Shown in pieces: positions 11,030 through 22,175 of a stretch of 64,000 bases of DNA. The first letter of the stretch is position 1; each line of letters begins with the position of its first letter. The translations under genes were made by a program, and so were the position numbers. This DNA is from Macrostomum hystrix (taxonomy: Eukaryota > Platyhelminthes > Macrostomidae), in the NCBI GenBank assembly GCA_950097015.1, contig CATNEN010000029.1, positions 7,541,501 to 7,605,500 of the forward strand, given 5' to 3'. The notes below the pieces were generated by a model, which was not told the DNA's origin, made no database searches, and saw only the letters and a list, made by a program, of their open reading frames with translations.

Positions 11030-11089
11030 GATTTGACGCAGGGACAACTAAAACCCTAAGGGTTTTAGTTGTCCCTGGATTTGACGCAG
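11030..11089. repeat. 39-bp perfect palindrome between 12-bp direct repeats
   Basis: Arms cagggacaactaaaaccct (11039-11057) and its exact reverse complement (11059-11077) are separated by one base. The 12-mer gatttgacgcag occurs at 11030-11041 and again at 11078-11089, overlapping the left arm by three bases. Confidence 0.9.
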
Positions 11090-11549
11090 TGCAGAATCGA
11101 ACCCTAGCCTAGCCTAACTTATTCCTAGTGCCTACACATCGGCTATTCCGACTGTTGGTTAGTGGGTGCAGAAATCAGCCTTATAAAATGAATTTTCAAA
11201 GTTCTGGCTTTGTACAATGAAGTAAGAAAATAGAGTACACTCAGTCTCGCGGTTGGTTGTGTACATTTATTTCTAATTTGTCTCCAGAGTGCAGGCTTCA
11301 AATTCAATCAGCTAGGGGTTGTTGCGCAATTTGACGATGCAATTCTAATTCAGTGGCTGTCAGTGAAATTCTCAATAGGCCAAGATGGTTTGACCTTTGA
11401 AAAATCATGTTTTTCGAATATTTAATCCCCTTAGCAATTAAGTTAAGCTTAATAAAAATACGTGTATAATTCTCCCCATATTTAGCATCTTTTGGTGAAG
11501 AAATGGTGAAAATCGGTTGAGCCGTTTTTTCTAAAATCAATCGCCTACC

Positions 11550-11550
<1 letters not shown>
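11090..11550. other. noncoding, probably decayed repeat
   Basis: A B-box-like agggttcgattctgcac appears on the minus strand at 11091-11107 but no convincing A box, so a tRNA origin is only possible. A phrase gaaaatcggttgagccg (11508-11525) just before a tetranucleotide run looks like the 3' end of a retroelement. Confidence 0.35.
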
Positions 11551-11631
<81 letters not shown>

Positions 11632-11632
11632 C
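11551..11632 (+). repeat. (GATA)n microsatellite
   Basis: About 20 uninterrupted copies of the tetranucleotide gata/taga. Confidence 0.98.
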
Positions 11633-11723
11633 ATCTCATTTTTAGTATATAGGAAGACTGCGCACAAAACTTAAATTTTTGTGAATTCTACAAAGCGAAC
11701 GAACAGTGATCGCAAAACAATAG

Positions 11724-11729
11724 TTTATT
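11724..11729 (-). terminator. candidate polyadenylation signal of the ArfGAP gene
   Basis: tttatt on the plus strand is AATAAA on the minus strand, about 73 nt beyond the ArfGAP stop codon. Another lies at 11785-11790, about 12 nt beyond the stop. Confidence 0.45.
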
Positions 11730-11801
11730 AGTAGCTGTGCACAGCTTGCACTTTGACCCAGGTGCCAGGGAAGAAAGGGATTAATTTATTGTCAATGTTG
11801 C

Positions 11802-12491
11802 TCAATTAATTGCGCCGGAGTCCACAAATTCTCTTCTCTGGTACTTGGCCCGCACAAACGCTTCTCGAACTGGACTCGAAGCCTCCGGACTCGGCCTGCG
11901 ACCCTGCGGTAGGCGAGCTTCCAATATAGCGTTGCCAAGGCGGTTGCCAATGATGCACAGCGGCATCGCCTGGCCAGGCGTCCAGGCGTCGAGCGTCAGA
12001 GAGCGGACGCGGCTAGCCTGGGTGCCCAGACGGCGGTGAGCTCCTGAGCAGCGGATGCAGATCAGCAGGCCGCGGCTGACGCTCGCCCAGTCTGGCGCCG
12101 GAGCGCCGCAATCAGCGCAGACATCGTTGCCGGGCAGGTTGACGGCAGCTCTCAGAAGGATCTCGGCAGCGCCGCCGGTGGCTGCTGAAACAGTTTCGGA
12201 TGGCCCAGTCGGACGGCGCAAGCTGGCTAGGATGCCGCAGCGGATGGCGGCCACCCAGACGTCGCGTTCGGCTGAGTTGGCCGCCTGGAAAAGCCGTCGG
12301 CGACCGTCCGCCGTCACTAGCTGGAAGGTGGCATCGTCAGCTTTGTCGACTTTGGCTTTGACGGCGACTGCGGCTGGCGATGAGGCCCGGACGGCAGCCT
12401 GAGCGAGGTCGACCACTTCGGCATGGTTTGCGGTATCCGTGTGAACGAAGAGTCCGTCGGCTGTGACGCGGGCAGCTCGATGTCGCGGCAT
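11802..12491 (-). CDS. PH-ArfGAP protein resembling the ACAP group (5' end incomplete)
   Basis: GTPase-activating protein for Arf-family GTPases, acting in membrane traffic. From the ATG at 12491, residues about 1-90 look like the second half of a PH domain (FQLVTADGRRRLFQAA...ERDVWVAAIRCGI). Residues about 118-222 form the ArfGAP zinc finger: C125-x2-C128-x16-C145-x2-C148, followed by HRRLG with the arginine finger, and SRVRSLTLDAW. The following GNRLGNAILEARLP and REAFVRAKYQRREFV follow the ACAP pattern. ACAPs normally have a BAR domain before and ankyrin repeats after; here the protein stops at TGA 11802-11804 just past the ArfGAP core with polyA signals close by, so ankyrins seem absent. 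The missing front of the PH domain implies an upstream exon or a frame extending beyond this ATG. Another frame from 12580 overlaps and may be coding by splicing, but I could not join it. Confidence 0.75.
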   Translation of the reverse strand: MPRHRAARVTADGLFVHTDTANHAEVVDLAQAAVRASSPAAVAVKAKVDKADDATFQLVTADGRRRLFQAANSAERDVWVAAIRCGILASLRRPTGPSETVSAATGGAAEILLRAAVNLPGNDVCADCGAPAPDWASVSRGLLICIRCSGAHRRLGTQASRVRSLTLDAWTPGQAMPLCIIGNRLGNAILEARLPQGRRPSPEASSPVREAFVRAKYQRREFVDSGAIN

Positions 12492-12661
12492 GACTCGTCG
12501 AAGGGCCGCCGGTAGGCGACGGCGGGTGAGTAGAAGGCGGCCTTCGTGCTGAACGCGGGTCTGGGATCCGGCAGTCTCATTGTGACAGCGGATGGCTGGT
12601 GGCTGAGTCTGATGGTGCGGATTGAATTGAGTAGTGGATATCAGTTTGCGGCCAGGCCAGT

Positions 12662-13460
12662 TTGGGGATAAAATCTGTGTTTGGTTGGGGATCAGTCTGG
12701 GAATGGGATCGGTGTGGGGATGGGATCGGTGTGGGGATGCGATCAGTGTGGGGATGGGATCAGTGTGGGGATGGGATCAGTGTGGGAATGGGATCAGTGT
12801 GGGGATGGGATCAGTGTGGGGATGAGATCAGTGTGGGAATGGGATTAGTGTGGGGATGGGATTAGTGTGGGGATGGGCATCAGTGTGGGGATGGGATCAG
12901 TGTGGGGATGGGATCAGTGTGGGGATGGGATCAGTGTGGGGATGGGATTAGTGTGGGGATGGGCATCAGTGTGGGGATGGGATCAGTGAGGGGATGGGAT
13001 CAGTGTGGGGATGGGATCAGTGTGGGGGTGGCATCGGTGTGGGGATAGGGAATAGTGTGGGGATGGGATTAGTGTGGGGATGGGATCAGTGTGGGGATGG
13101 GATCAGTGTGGGGATGGGATCAGTGTGGGGATGGGATCAGTGTGGGGATGGGCATCAGTGTGGGGATGGGATCAGTGTGGGGATGGGATCAGTGTGGGGA
13201 TGGGATCGGTGTGGGGATGGGATCGGTGTGGGGATGGGATCGGTGTGGGGATGGGATCGGTGTGGGGATGGGATCGGTGTGGGGATGGGATCGGTGTGGG
13301 GATGGGATCGGTGTGGGGATGGGATCGGTGTGGGGATGGGATCGGTGTGGGGATGGGATCGGTGTGGGGATGGGATCGGTGTGGGGATAGGGAATAGTGT
13401 GGGGATAGGGAATAGTGTGGGGATAGGGAATAGTGTGGGGATAGGGATTAGTGTGGGATG
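12662..13460 (+). repeat. 17-bp minisatellite, locus 2
   Basis: About 47 copies of ggggatgggatcagtgt/ggggatgggatcggtgt. Copies with cagtg dominate the first half and cggtg the second, and a gggatagggaatagtg variant cluster closes the array. It begins about 80 bp beyond the ArfGAP upstream region. Confidence 0.95.
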
Positions 13461-13974
13461 GAGATCAAATGATAATCGGTATTGAGGTGCTAATGGGGCA
13501 CAGTTAATAGCGGACACTCACGCCATGATAGGTGTCTCCGGGAGCATGTAACCTGAGGCTCAGGCCCTGGGGACTTGTTGTGTTGCCAGTTGACTTGGCG
13601 GGTGTCTGAAATAAACGCCAGGAAGTGAGGTCATTAATGATATTTTTCAGTTAGTCAAAACGGAGGTCGGAGAAATGCCGGTTCGCCCCGCAGGTGTGTC
13701 TCGGAGTTGAGCAGGTGGTGGGTCCCGCATGATCTGAGTATAGCTGTGCTGCTCGGGGCAGAATTCTATTTTTTAGAAAGATGAATAACTTTTGCAATGG
13801 CAAACAAATAACGAAATATTCCGCTTAGCAAGGAAAAATAGGGTAATTATAAATATATAATCTAGAGACAGTTGAACACCGGTTCTTTGTAAGAAGTGAA
13901 AGAACTAAGAAATATTATAATTCCATTTCTTAGAGGCAAGGAAATATGAAGAGATTAGACAGATATGGAGGGGA
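13461..13974. other. noncoding spacer
   Basis: Nothing recognised. Confidence 0.45.
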
Positions 13975-14615
13975 AGCGGGTTGATGAGGAGTAGAAACGG
14001 AATGCTAAGGAGTGGAAACGGATTGGTACGGAGTGGAAAGGGATTGATGAGGAGTGTAAACGGATTGATACGGAGTGGAAACGGGTTGATGTGGATTCAA
14101 AACGGATTGATAAGGAGTGGAAACGGATTGGTACGGAGTGGAAAGGGATTGATGAGGAGTGTAAACGGATTGATAAGGAGTGGAAACGGAATGCTAAGGA
14201 GTGGAAACGGATTGGTACGGAGTGGAAAGGGATTGATGAGGAGTGTAAACGGATTGATAAGGAGTGGAAACGGAATGCTAAGGAGTGGAAACGGATTGGT
14301 ACGGAGTGGAAAGGGATTGATGAGGAGTGTAAACGGATTGATAAGGAGTGGAAACGGAATGCTAAGGAGTGGAAACGGATTGGTACGGAGTGGAAAGGGA
14401 TTGATGAGGAGTGTAAACGGATTGATAAGGAGTGGAAACGGAATGCTAAGGAGTGGAAACGGATTGGTACGGAGTGGAAAGGGATTGATGAGGAGTGTAA
14501 ACGGATTGATAAGGAGTGGAAACGGAATGATAAGAAGTGGAAAAGGATTGATAAGCATTCAAAACGGATTGATAAGGAATTTAAACGGATCGACAAGTAG
14601 TTGAAACGAATTGAT
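13975..14615 (+). repeat. 21-bp minisatellite with 84-bp higher-order unit
   Basis: Units such as ggagtggaaacggattggta (21 bp) come in four variants that repeat as a block. The marker gattggtacg recurs at 14126, 14210 and 14294, exactly 84 bp apart. Frames on both strands are open but are repeat artefacts. Confidence 0.95.
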
Positions 14616-16184
14616 AAAGATTCTCAGCACAACTAACCGTTCTAAGCCATGAAGCAGGGCCTGCAGTATTTTTCGCCGCAGAGGCCACCTTGTACAGTTT
14701 GTGACTGCACACTGCAGACGACCAAAGTTGTCTCACGCAGGCACCGAGGTTCATAGTATTAGCAGAATCGAGACAAGCTAACCTCCGAGGCCCCTTATCA
14801 ATGGGGCTTTTTGCGGACTTAATAACGTACTGTCTTGGCATGACTCCGAGTGGATTCAGAATTGATTGGACAGGTAAAATGAAGTTGATATTAAGAATAT
14901 TTGGGCCTTTTTATATACTGCTCTTTGTGGAGCTGTGAATACTCGTATTTTCATTGGCTGAGGAGTGTAGGAGAGTGTTGAGAAGTCCCTGAGCAGACTG
15001 GTTATTCAGAGGCAGGTGTTCTCAGCGCAGGCACGAGGTGGATGCGAAGAATTTAGCGGATTTTCACCAGCAGCTCAAGTTTGATGAGAAATAGCTCGTT
15101 TTCGTCAGCTTATTAACCAGATTAGCGCCATTGAATTTCACAGTTTGGTCTGCAACTGCAATCGATTATGCTAATTGAGAGGGTCGATGTACGTTTTTTG
15201 CGAAGCTCAATCCGCTGACTCCTGAGCACACACTCACACAGATGAAAGCACTCTAACCTGGAAATTTCACGTTAAAAATCGTTGCTAAACTAAAAAAAGC
15301 ATGGAAAATACATATCAATGCCTATTCAGAAAAATGGACAACCATTCAGAACGAGAAATAAAAATAATTAACGTCTGATTGTTATTCCGTTAAAACGACA
15401 AAAATTAACGATAAGACCTTCTTTCGTTAAAAATTAAATTAAGACAAATAAGAAGCAATTAATGAGGGTATTTATCTTTGATTTTATCGAGTTTAGTGTC
15501 TTGTGGCGCTAATTTTCTCAAATTTTAGAAGAGCATTGCTAGCAACAAAATAGGGTAACGACATTCAGGCAGTCATGTGAAGGTCATCAAATCGAACAGA
15601 CTGCCCGCAACCTCCACTTTCACTTCAACCCTACATCTGCTCAGCAGTTAGCTACTCAAATGGATAGGGTGGCCAATTGTTTGACAGATAATTCCAGTGA
15701 AATTGTTTTGCCTGCCCCTGTAGGATCTGTGTTTGCCGTCTAGAGGAACTGTTTATGCCAGAGGGTGCATTGGGGCGGTGGATTGAGTTGAGACCGCCGC
15801 TGCTACTTGCTTGAGGAAGGCACGCGACATCCGGCTGCTGACCATTCGTTGAGCAATAAAAGCTAGAACCGTTTTAGAAAACAATCACCATGCACTAGAC
15901 AGGTGCGAAGCGGCGGGAGACAAGACAAGGCGAGACAACAGATAGTCATAGACGGTGGGTCGTTTGCACACCCATCTTAAATTTCCGATATAAAAATAGT
16001 TCTTCTTTTCAAAACTACACGAGTCAATAAAAAACTTATTTTTGTGAACTATCAACATTTTCTATACTGAGAGTTGAAACAATATATTTCATTTTCTAAA
16101 GTAAAAAATTGATTATACTGAATCTTGCACAGAAAAACTTGCGTTCAGTTTGAAAACAGACACCACACTATACAGACAGACTCA
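14616..16184. other. noncoding DNA, nothing recognised
   Basis: A minus-strand frame of 86 codons (14581-14841) has no recognisable domain. No tandem arrays or RNA genes were seen. Confidence 0.4.
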
Positions 16185-16482
16185 CAGACACCTGGATAAC
16201 ATACACCCTTGATAACATACACCCTGGATAACATACACCCTGGATAACAGACACCCTGGATAACAGACACCCTGGATAACAGACACCCTGGATAACAGAC
16301 ACCCTGGATAACAGACACCCTGGATAACAGACACCCTGGATAACAGACACCCTGGATAACAGACACCCTGGATAACAGACACCCTGGATAACAGACACCC
16401 TGGATAACAGACACCCTGGATAACAGACACCCTGGATAACAGATACCCTTGATAACATACACCCTGGATAACAGACACCCTA
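16185..16482 (-). repeat. 16-bp minisatellite forming the start of the TMLHE 3' UTR
   Basis: About 18 copies of ggataacagacaccct (plus strand). The last unit, at 16480-16482, supplies the TAG stop of the minus-strand dioxygenase gene. Confidence 0.93.
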
Positions 16483-18647
16483 CACAACCCGCAGAATCCG
16501 GGCCTTACTCATCCAGTCGTCTCTAGTCACATAGCAACCGGTGACAATCCGTGTTCCGGAGAAGCCACAGCGGCCGTGCAGGACTCGCCAATTGTCAATG
16601 AACAGCACGGTGCCAGGCTGCAGGTTTATCCGAATCTGTGAGTCAGGCCGGTTCAGTATGTCGCCCAGGTGTGCGTAGGCGGCCAGGTAGGTTGCGACCT
16701 CCGCCTGCGGCAGGGTGGTCAGAGTGTCAATGTCGTAGGGATTGTAACGAATCTGGTACGGGCAGTCGTTTCCCTCTGGGTCCAGTTTGATGACGCTGTC
16801 CAAGCAGCGGGTGTGATAGGCCGGTCCGCCGGGCCCGCCATCCTCCAGGTAGTGGTGATACACTGGCCTGCTCGCCAACAGTTTAAAGTGCTCGCCGCTT
16901 TCTCGGCGCAACGTCTCAGCGGCTAGAAAGCCGTCGGCCAAGCATGTCTGGCCGCCCTCTGTGGCCGGCTGAAGGACGTGGAATACCTTTAGGGAGGACA
17001 AATAGTATTATGCTTGTTATGACACTTCCAATAGAATCCCTGCACTGCCACTGAACCCTACACAATCCCTACACAGCCATTCTACTGAACCCTACACAAT
17101 ACCTACACAGCCATTCTACTGAACCCTACACAATCCCTACACAGCCATTCTACTGGACCCTACACAATCCCTGCACTGCCATTCTACCGAACCCTATACA
17201 ATCCCTGCACTGCCATTCTACTGAACACTACACAACCCTACACTGCCATTCTACCGAAACCTACACAATCCCTGCACTGCCATTCTACCGAACCCTACAC
17301 AATCCCTGCACTGCCATTCTACCGAACCCTACACAATCCCTGCACTGCCATTCTGTGTAGAAAAAATAGCTTTCAGTTACTTATTGCCACTGCGATTGCC
17401 ACTCTGGTTGTATATAAGTAATTTTCCCCTAATTAAATCCGTCGGTATTACCCTATTCAGTAGAATAATAGGGACATGGAAAGCTAATTTTTTTTTACGC
17501 ATAAAATCTCGCGGCACAAGTGTACGGATCAGAGAACTCGAGTTCCTTGGTGTGTGAGGGCAAGTCTTATGGAATTAAGTGCCTGCACAGTTAGTCTGTC
17601 TCGCTAAGAAATATATAATTAGATTTCAGTCTAGAAGAGAATAATAAGAGCCAATAAAACTTAGTCTACTTAAAATTAGCATGCTAATGACGACAAAAGT
17701 TTATGGCTCTGGCCATTATTATAAAACTAATGGCAATTAGACTGTTTTCAATCTTCGCCACAACTGCTGCTGTATAATTGTGGTGAGAATAGTGCTCAGA
17801 AATAAATACAAACCTAAATTAGCTGATATTATTTCATTAGTTCAAACATTTTGAATCTTGAGGGAGGCATTTAGTCCAGTAGTTCAAGCCTCGAGTTTCT
17901 AGCAGAGAGATCTGGAGTTCGAATCCCACTTTGCATAAAGCTCACCTGCAGTCCCGCACAGCTGTGCAAGTAGGTGTTGTCGTTGTGCACCCCGATGGCG
18001 TCGCTGCCGTATGCTGTGTCCTGGCGTTTGCCATCGGCGCTGAACGTCCACATGCGGCCGAACAAGGTGTGCATGACCGGCGCCAGAAGCTGCACGGCAG
18101 CCTCCGTTGCCGCCTCAGTCGGCTCCACCTCGGTGACGGTGGCCACTCCGGAGGACCAGAGGTTGCGCAGCACGGTGCGCAGGCCGCCCTGCGAGGACTC
18201 GACCTCAGCTAAGGGCACTGGCCGAATTGCAGACGGTCCTTCGAAGGGATGACCAGCCGAACGGTTCCAGAGGCGTCTTTCGACGCCGCCGCCGTCAGGA
18301 GACAGCAGGGCGTCTAGCTGAGAATAGGCGAACTCCGTCAGGTGGCCGTCCGGCCAGTCCAGTCGGATCCCGGATTTGTCCGGAAGCTGGCTGAGCTGCG
18401 GCTGCGACGCTGCGGCGGACAGAGCAGCAGACGGCGAGACCGAGCGCTGCCTGGTAGCTGCGTTGTGGCACTCGGGGCAGCGGCAGTTAAAACGCAGCCA
18501 CGCCGCGCTCAATCGGCGCAGCTTGCCGTTCGGATAGCGGATCTCCGTCATCGTCGACTCAGTCGCTGATGACGAGCTGGACAAACTGGTGCCCAGCTGG
18601 CCCCAGCGGCGACCAGCCAGGAGGCAGCCGAGACCTTTGCGAAGCAT
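16480..18647 (-). CDS. TMLHE: trimethyllysine dioxygenase (carnitine biosynthesis), two exons
   Basis: Fe(II)/2-oxoglutarate dioxygenase that hydroxylates N6-trimethyllysine, the first step of carnitine synthesis, in mitochondria. Exon 1 is 18647-17946 (ATG at 18645-18647) and exon 2 is 16986-16480. The junction CTGCAG|GTGAGC ... AAAG|GTATTC is phase 0 and gives a 402-residue protein, close to the 421 of the human enzyme. The basic, serine-rich start (MLRKGLGCLLAGRRWGQLG) suits a mitochondrial targeting peptide. Residues 36-70 are the N-terminal Zn-binding-type domain (NCRCPEC). H221 and D223 (GVHNDNTY) with H371 (RVLHGR) form the iron triad, and R380 is placed to bind 2-oxoglutarate. GLQVFHVLQP...GGQTCLADGF and CYVTRDD favour TMLHE over the paralogous gamma-butyrobetaine dioxygenase. 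The 959-nt intron holds a 34-bp array and a tRNA-like element. Confidence 0.9.
17036..17356 (-). repeat. 34-bp minisatellite in the TMLHE intron
   Basis: About nine copies of a 34-bp unit containing cactgccattctaccgaacc (plus strand). Spacing of cattctaccg at 17281 and 17315 shows the period. Confidence 0.9.
17357..17862. other. unique sequence within the TMLHE intron
   Basis: AT-rich intron sequence, nothing recognised. Confidence 0.45.
17863..17930 (+). mobile_element. tRNA-like element next to the TMLHE splice donor
   Basis: gaggcatttagtccagtag gives an A box (TTAGTCCAGTAG) and ggagttcgaatcccac gives a B box, with tRNA-like spacing. It lies antisense in the TMLHE intron and ends about 15 nt from the exon 1 donor (17941-17945). 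It could be a tRNA pseudogene or SINE head. Cloverleaf stems were not fully checked. Confidence 0.55.
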
Positions 18648-19909
18648 TGCGCTTTGATGCTGAGCTGTGAAAATTGAGTCGATTATCAGTTGCAGCAAAT
18701 AAGCGCGCCGACTTCTAAAGCTTGACACAGAACTCTATGCTACCGGCTATTAATAGACACTCAACTGGATTCGGAAATCCAATACATGTGGGATTTCCGC
18801 AAATACCGAGTCCATTGGCTCGACCTTCTACCGTCATGCTTATTTGTACATTTATGCCTGGACAATCGAGTGCATGAAAAATTCTGAAGTGTGTTTCTAG
18901 AAAATTTAGTCTATGGCATCCGTCACAGAACGCCAATTGTTAGACGTATTTTTGTCTTTTTGAATATAAAGCTCACCTGTGAGACTAATTCTTGGTGGCT
19001 TCAGTCTCCAATTTTTGGGTCTCAGGTGCTCAGTCTGAATTCTAAAATCGCCTCAAGGGAGAGCAGAGATCTAGAAAGCACACACTTGCTTCGCAAAGGA
19101 AGCACTTGGTTATTAATTGGAGGTGTGCGGTTGAGGGGAGACAAGGAGAGAAGAGATTAATATATGCTGCGTACATGGAAGCAGGTCTGTACAATCGACA
19201 CCGGTGCAGCTTGTGCGTACTCTCTCTATGCATGAAACTCAGGGGCCAGGTATGGGTGTACAGTCCCAACAGCTTAGAAACTGTTTGGATCTACAATCTG
19301 ATAAATTGACGCAGTTTTGTGGGTACAATAAACATTAATACTCTCGGTGGACCGAGAGAAGATCAATGCTTTGAAAACTTTGCTTGCGTGACCAAACATG
19401 CGAGTAGCGCAGTGTGACATCGCAAGCCGGGTTTGGTTAGGAAAATATACGCCCTGGAATATTCTATTCGACTTTCTGTTTCATAGTTCACGATCCTTCG
19501 AAAACATTTTGATCCGAGTCTAGTCCCTAATAGCTGTAGAAGGTTTCGTGTGCGACTTTGTCTGATGTCCTAATATCATTAGTTCAACCTGACTTTCACA
19601 TTGTATAGCGTTTCAACATAGAGGATGCAGTTCTAGGCTGCACAGACAGATCGATGCTGAGATCAATCATTAGGATACAGGGAACGACCTTTGTGCGTCT
19701 TGGCTTGAACTACATGCGAGACAAAGAACGACATAGTTATCAAAAACTGAGCCAAATGCACTGCTCCTCTGATGACGATGGGCAGGCAGAGCTGCTGAAT
19801 ATCTCGTGACTGCAGTATTTTGAGACACTTTGTGTCGGATCAATAATTGAATACTAATTTAAGTCCCTGAGCTTTCCGGTAAACGTCGTAAAAATGCCAA
19901 TGTGTTCCA
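18648..19909. other. noncoding region upstream of TMLHE
   Basis: Should contain the TMLHE 5' UTR and promoter, but no element is assignable. Small reading frames here have no recognisable domain. Confidence 0.4.
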
Positions 19910-20762
19910 CCCTGGTGACTCATCATGTGAACCGTATTGTGAAATTGTGACCCATCTTGTGACCCATCTTGTGAAATTGTGAACCATCTTGTGACCCAAT
20001 TTGTTACCCATCTTGTGACCCAACTTGTGACCCATCTTGTGACTCATGTTGTGACTCATCTTTTGACTCATCCTCTAAATTTGTGAACCATCTTTTGAAC
20101 GATCTTGTAACCTATCTTGTGACCCAATTTGAGACCCATCTTGTGACCCAATTTGTGACCCATCTTGTGACCCATGTTGTGACTCATCTCGTGACCCATC
20201 TTGTGACCCATCTTGTGACCCATGTTGTGACTCATCTTGTGACTCATCCTCTAAAATTGTGAACCATCTTTTGAACGATCTTGTAACCTATCTTGTGACC
20301 CAATTTGTGACCTATCTTGTGACCCATGTTGTGACTCATCTCGTGACCCATCTTGTGACTCATCTTGTGATTCATCTTGTAAAATTTGAACCATCTTGAG
20401 ACGCATCCTGTGATCCACATTGTGACTCATCTTGTGAACCATCTTGTCACCCATCTTGTCACCCATCTTGTGATTCATCTTGTGATTCATCTTGTAAAAT
20501 TTTGAAACATCTTGGGACCAATCTTGTGATCCATCTTGTGACTTATCTTGTGAACCATCTTGTAACCCATCTTGTGAACCATCTTGTGAACCATCTTGTG
20601 ATCCAATTTGTGACTCAATTTGTGACCCATCTTGTGACCCATCTTGTGACCCATCTTGTGACCCATCTTGTGAACCATCTTGTGATCCAATTTGTGACCC
20701 ATCTTGTGACCCATCTTGTGACCCATCTTGTGACCCATCTTGTGACCCATCTTGCGAAACAT
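19910..20762 (+). repeat. 12-bp minisatellite
   Basis: About 70 copies of cttgtgacccat with a/c/g variants (gaaccat, gactcat, gatccaat). Some longer blocks (for example the one with cctctaaaattgtgaacc) recur at about 200-bp intervals. Confidence 0.93.
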
Positions 20763-21588
20763 ATTGTCTCTTATCCATAGTATTCGAAGGGATGAACTAT
20801 TGGCAATATTTGCTAATGTTTGCACGTCAAAATGTAACTCCCTTGCCTTCAAACTGCAGCACAGAGATACAGTCAGGCCTTATATCTTGCTGCATCATCT
20901 AACAGGGTTGTTGCATGTCAGCAAGCTCAGGATTTTTACACAGGTATAGAAAGCCAATCAAAATATACTGAGTGATGATGCATAAAAGAGCATTTAAACA
21001 AGCATAGGGTCGATCTGAAAGTAACTATAAATAGTTACAGATAGCAATAGCATGCAATGGACGAATAGCATAAAATGGCAGCAGTGCTTTTAAGGAAGGG
21101 AAAAATTAAACGAATTCCTCTTTAACAAGACCCGTAAGAGTTCTTGCTTGCTCGGTTATACATAAAAATACCAATTAAGAAAGTTGTCTTAGCCGTACAG
21201 TAATAAAAATGCATTTAATTTTACATTTTAATGGTACTTGATTTGCTAGCCAAATGGGAAGTATATTGCGTGCATATGGTACAAAAAGTGAAGTTAAAAC
21301 AAACTGGTTTCCTTTTATTGACAGTATATTCGCATTAAAAGTGGCATGTAAAAAGTTACATCGTTAAAATTTACGTGGAATGAATTAAGGAAGATTGCGT
21401 TTTTATCAACAAATTTTATAGCAAAGCTACCATAACACGAAAGCGCTAATTGGTCTTGAAGTACTAAACGAAGGTTTCGTGCTAATCATGTCATAAACCA
21501 CAACTGTAGAAGCTTAGTAGCAATGCCAGACTGTTTGCATCAGGAATCATCGAGGAATCATCGCTTCAATCAATGGCTGCTTCAATTA
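20763..21588. other. AT-rich noncoding spacer
   Basis: Nothing recognised. Confidence 0.45.
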
Positions 21589-22175
21589 AAGGTCACCCCA
21601 GTTTCATTTATAATCGTCTGCTTCCATCTGATTGGCTACTTCAATTTATGGTCACACTGCCTCAATTCGTTGTTTGCTTCCATCTGATTGGCTACTCCAA
21701 TTTATGGTCACACTGCCTCAATTCGTTGTTTGCTTCCATCTGATTGGCTACTCCAATTTATGGTCACACTGCCTCAATTCGTTGTTTGCTTCCATCTGAT
21801 TGGCTACTCCAATTTATGGTCACACTGCCTCAATTCGTTGTTTGCTTCCATCTGATTGGCTACTCCAATTTATGGTCACACTGCCTCAATTCGTTGTTTG
21901 CTTCCATCTGATTGGCTACTCCAATTTATGGTCACACTGCCTCAATTCGTTGTTTGCTTCAATCTGATTGGCTACTTCAACTTATGATCACACTGCCTCA
22001 ATTCATTGTTTGCTTCAATCTGATTGGCTGCTTCAATTTATGGTCACACTGCCTCAATTCGTTGTTTGCTTCCATCTGATTGGCTGCTTCAATTTAAGGC
22101 TAGACTGATTCAATTTTATTGGCTGCTTGAATCGGATTGGCTGCTTCAATGTAATTGGATGCTTCAATTAAAAGC
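21589..22175 (+). repeat. 56-bp minisatellite carrying a CCAAT box in each unit
   Basis: Each 56-bp unit contains ctgattggct, the inverse of AGCCAATCAG. The core tgattgg occurs at 21629, 21685, 21741, 21797, 21853, 21909, 21965, 22021 and 22077, exactly 56 bp apart, with further degenerate copies to about 22150. It lies about 1.2 kb upstream of the GPCR start. Confidence 0.95.

Noticed and set aside
11091-11165. Additional tRNA-derived SINE head
   Set aside because: Only a B-box-like sequence was found; no A box at the right distance.
14581-14841. Possible gene on the minus strand
   Set aside because: 86 codons without a domain, starting in a minisatellite edge.
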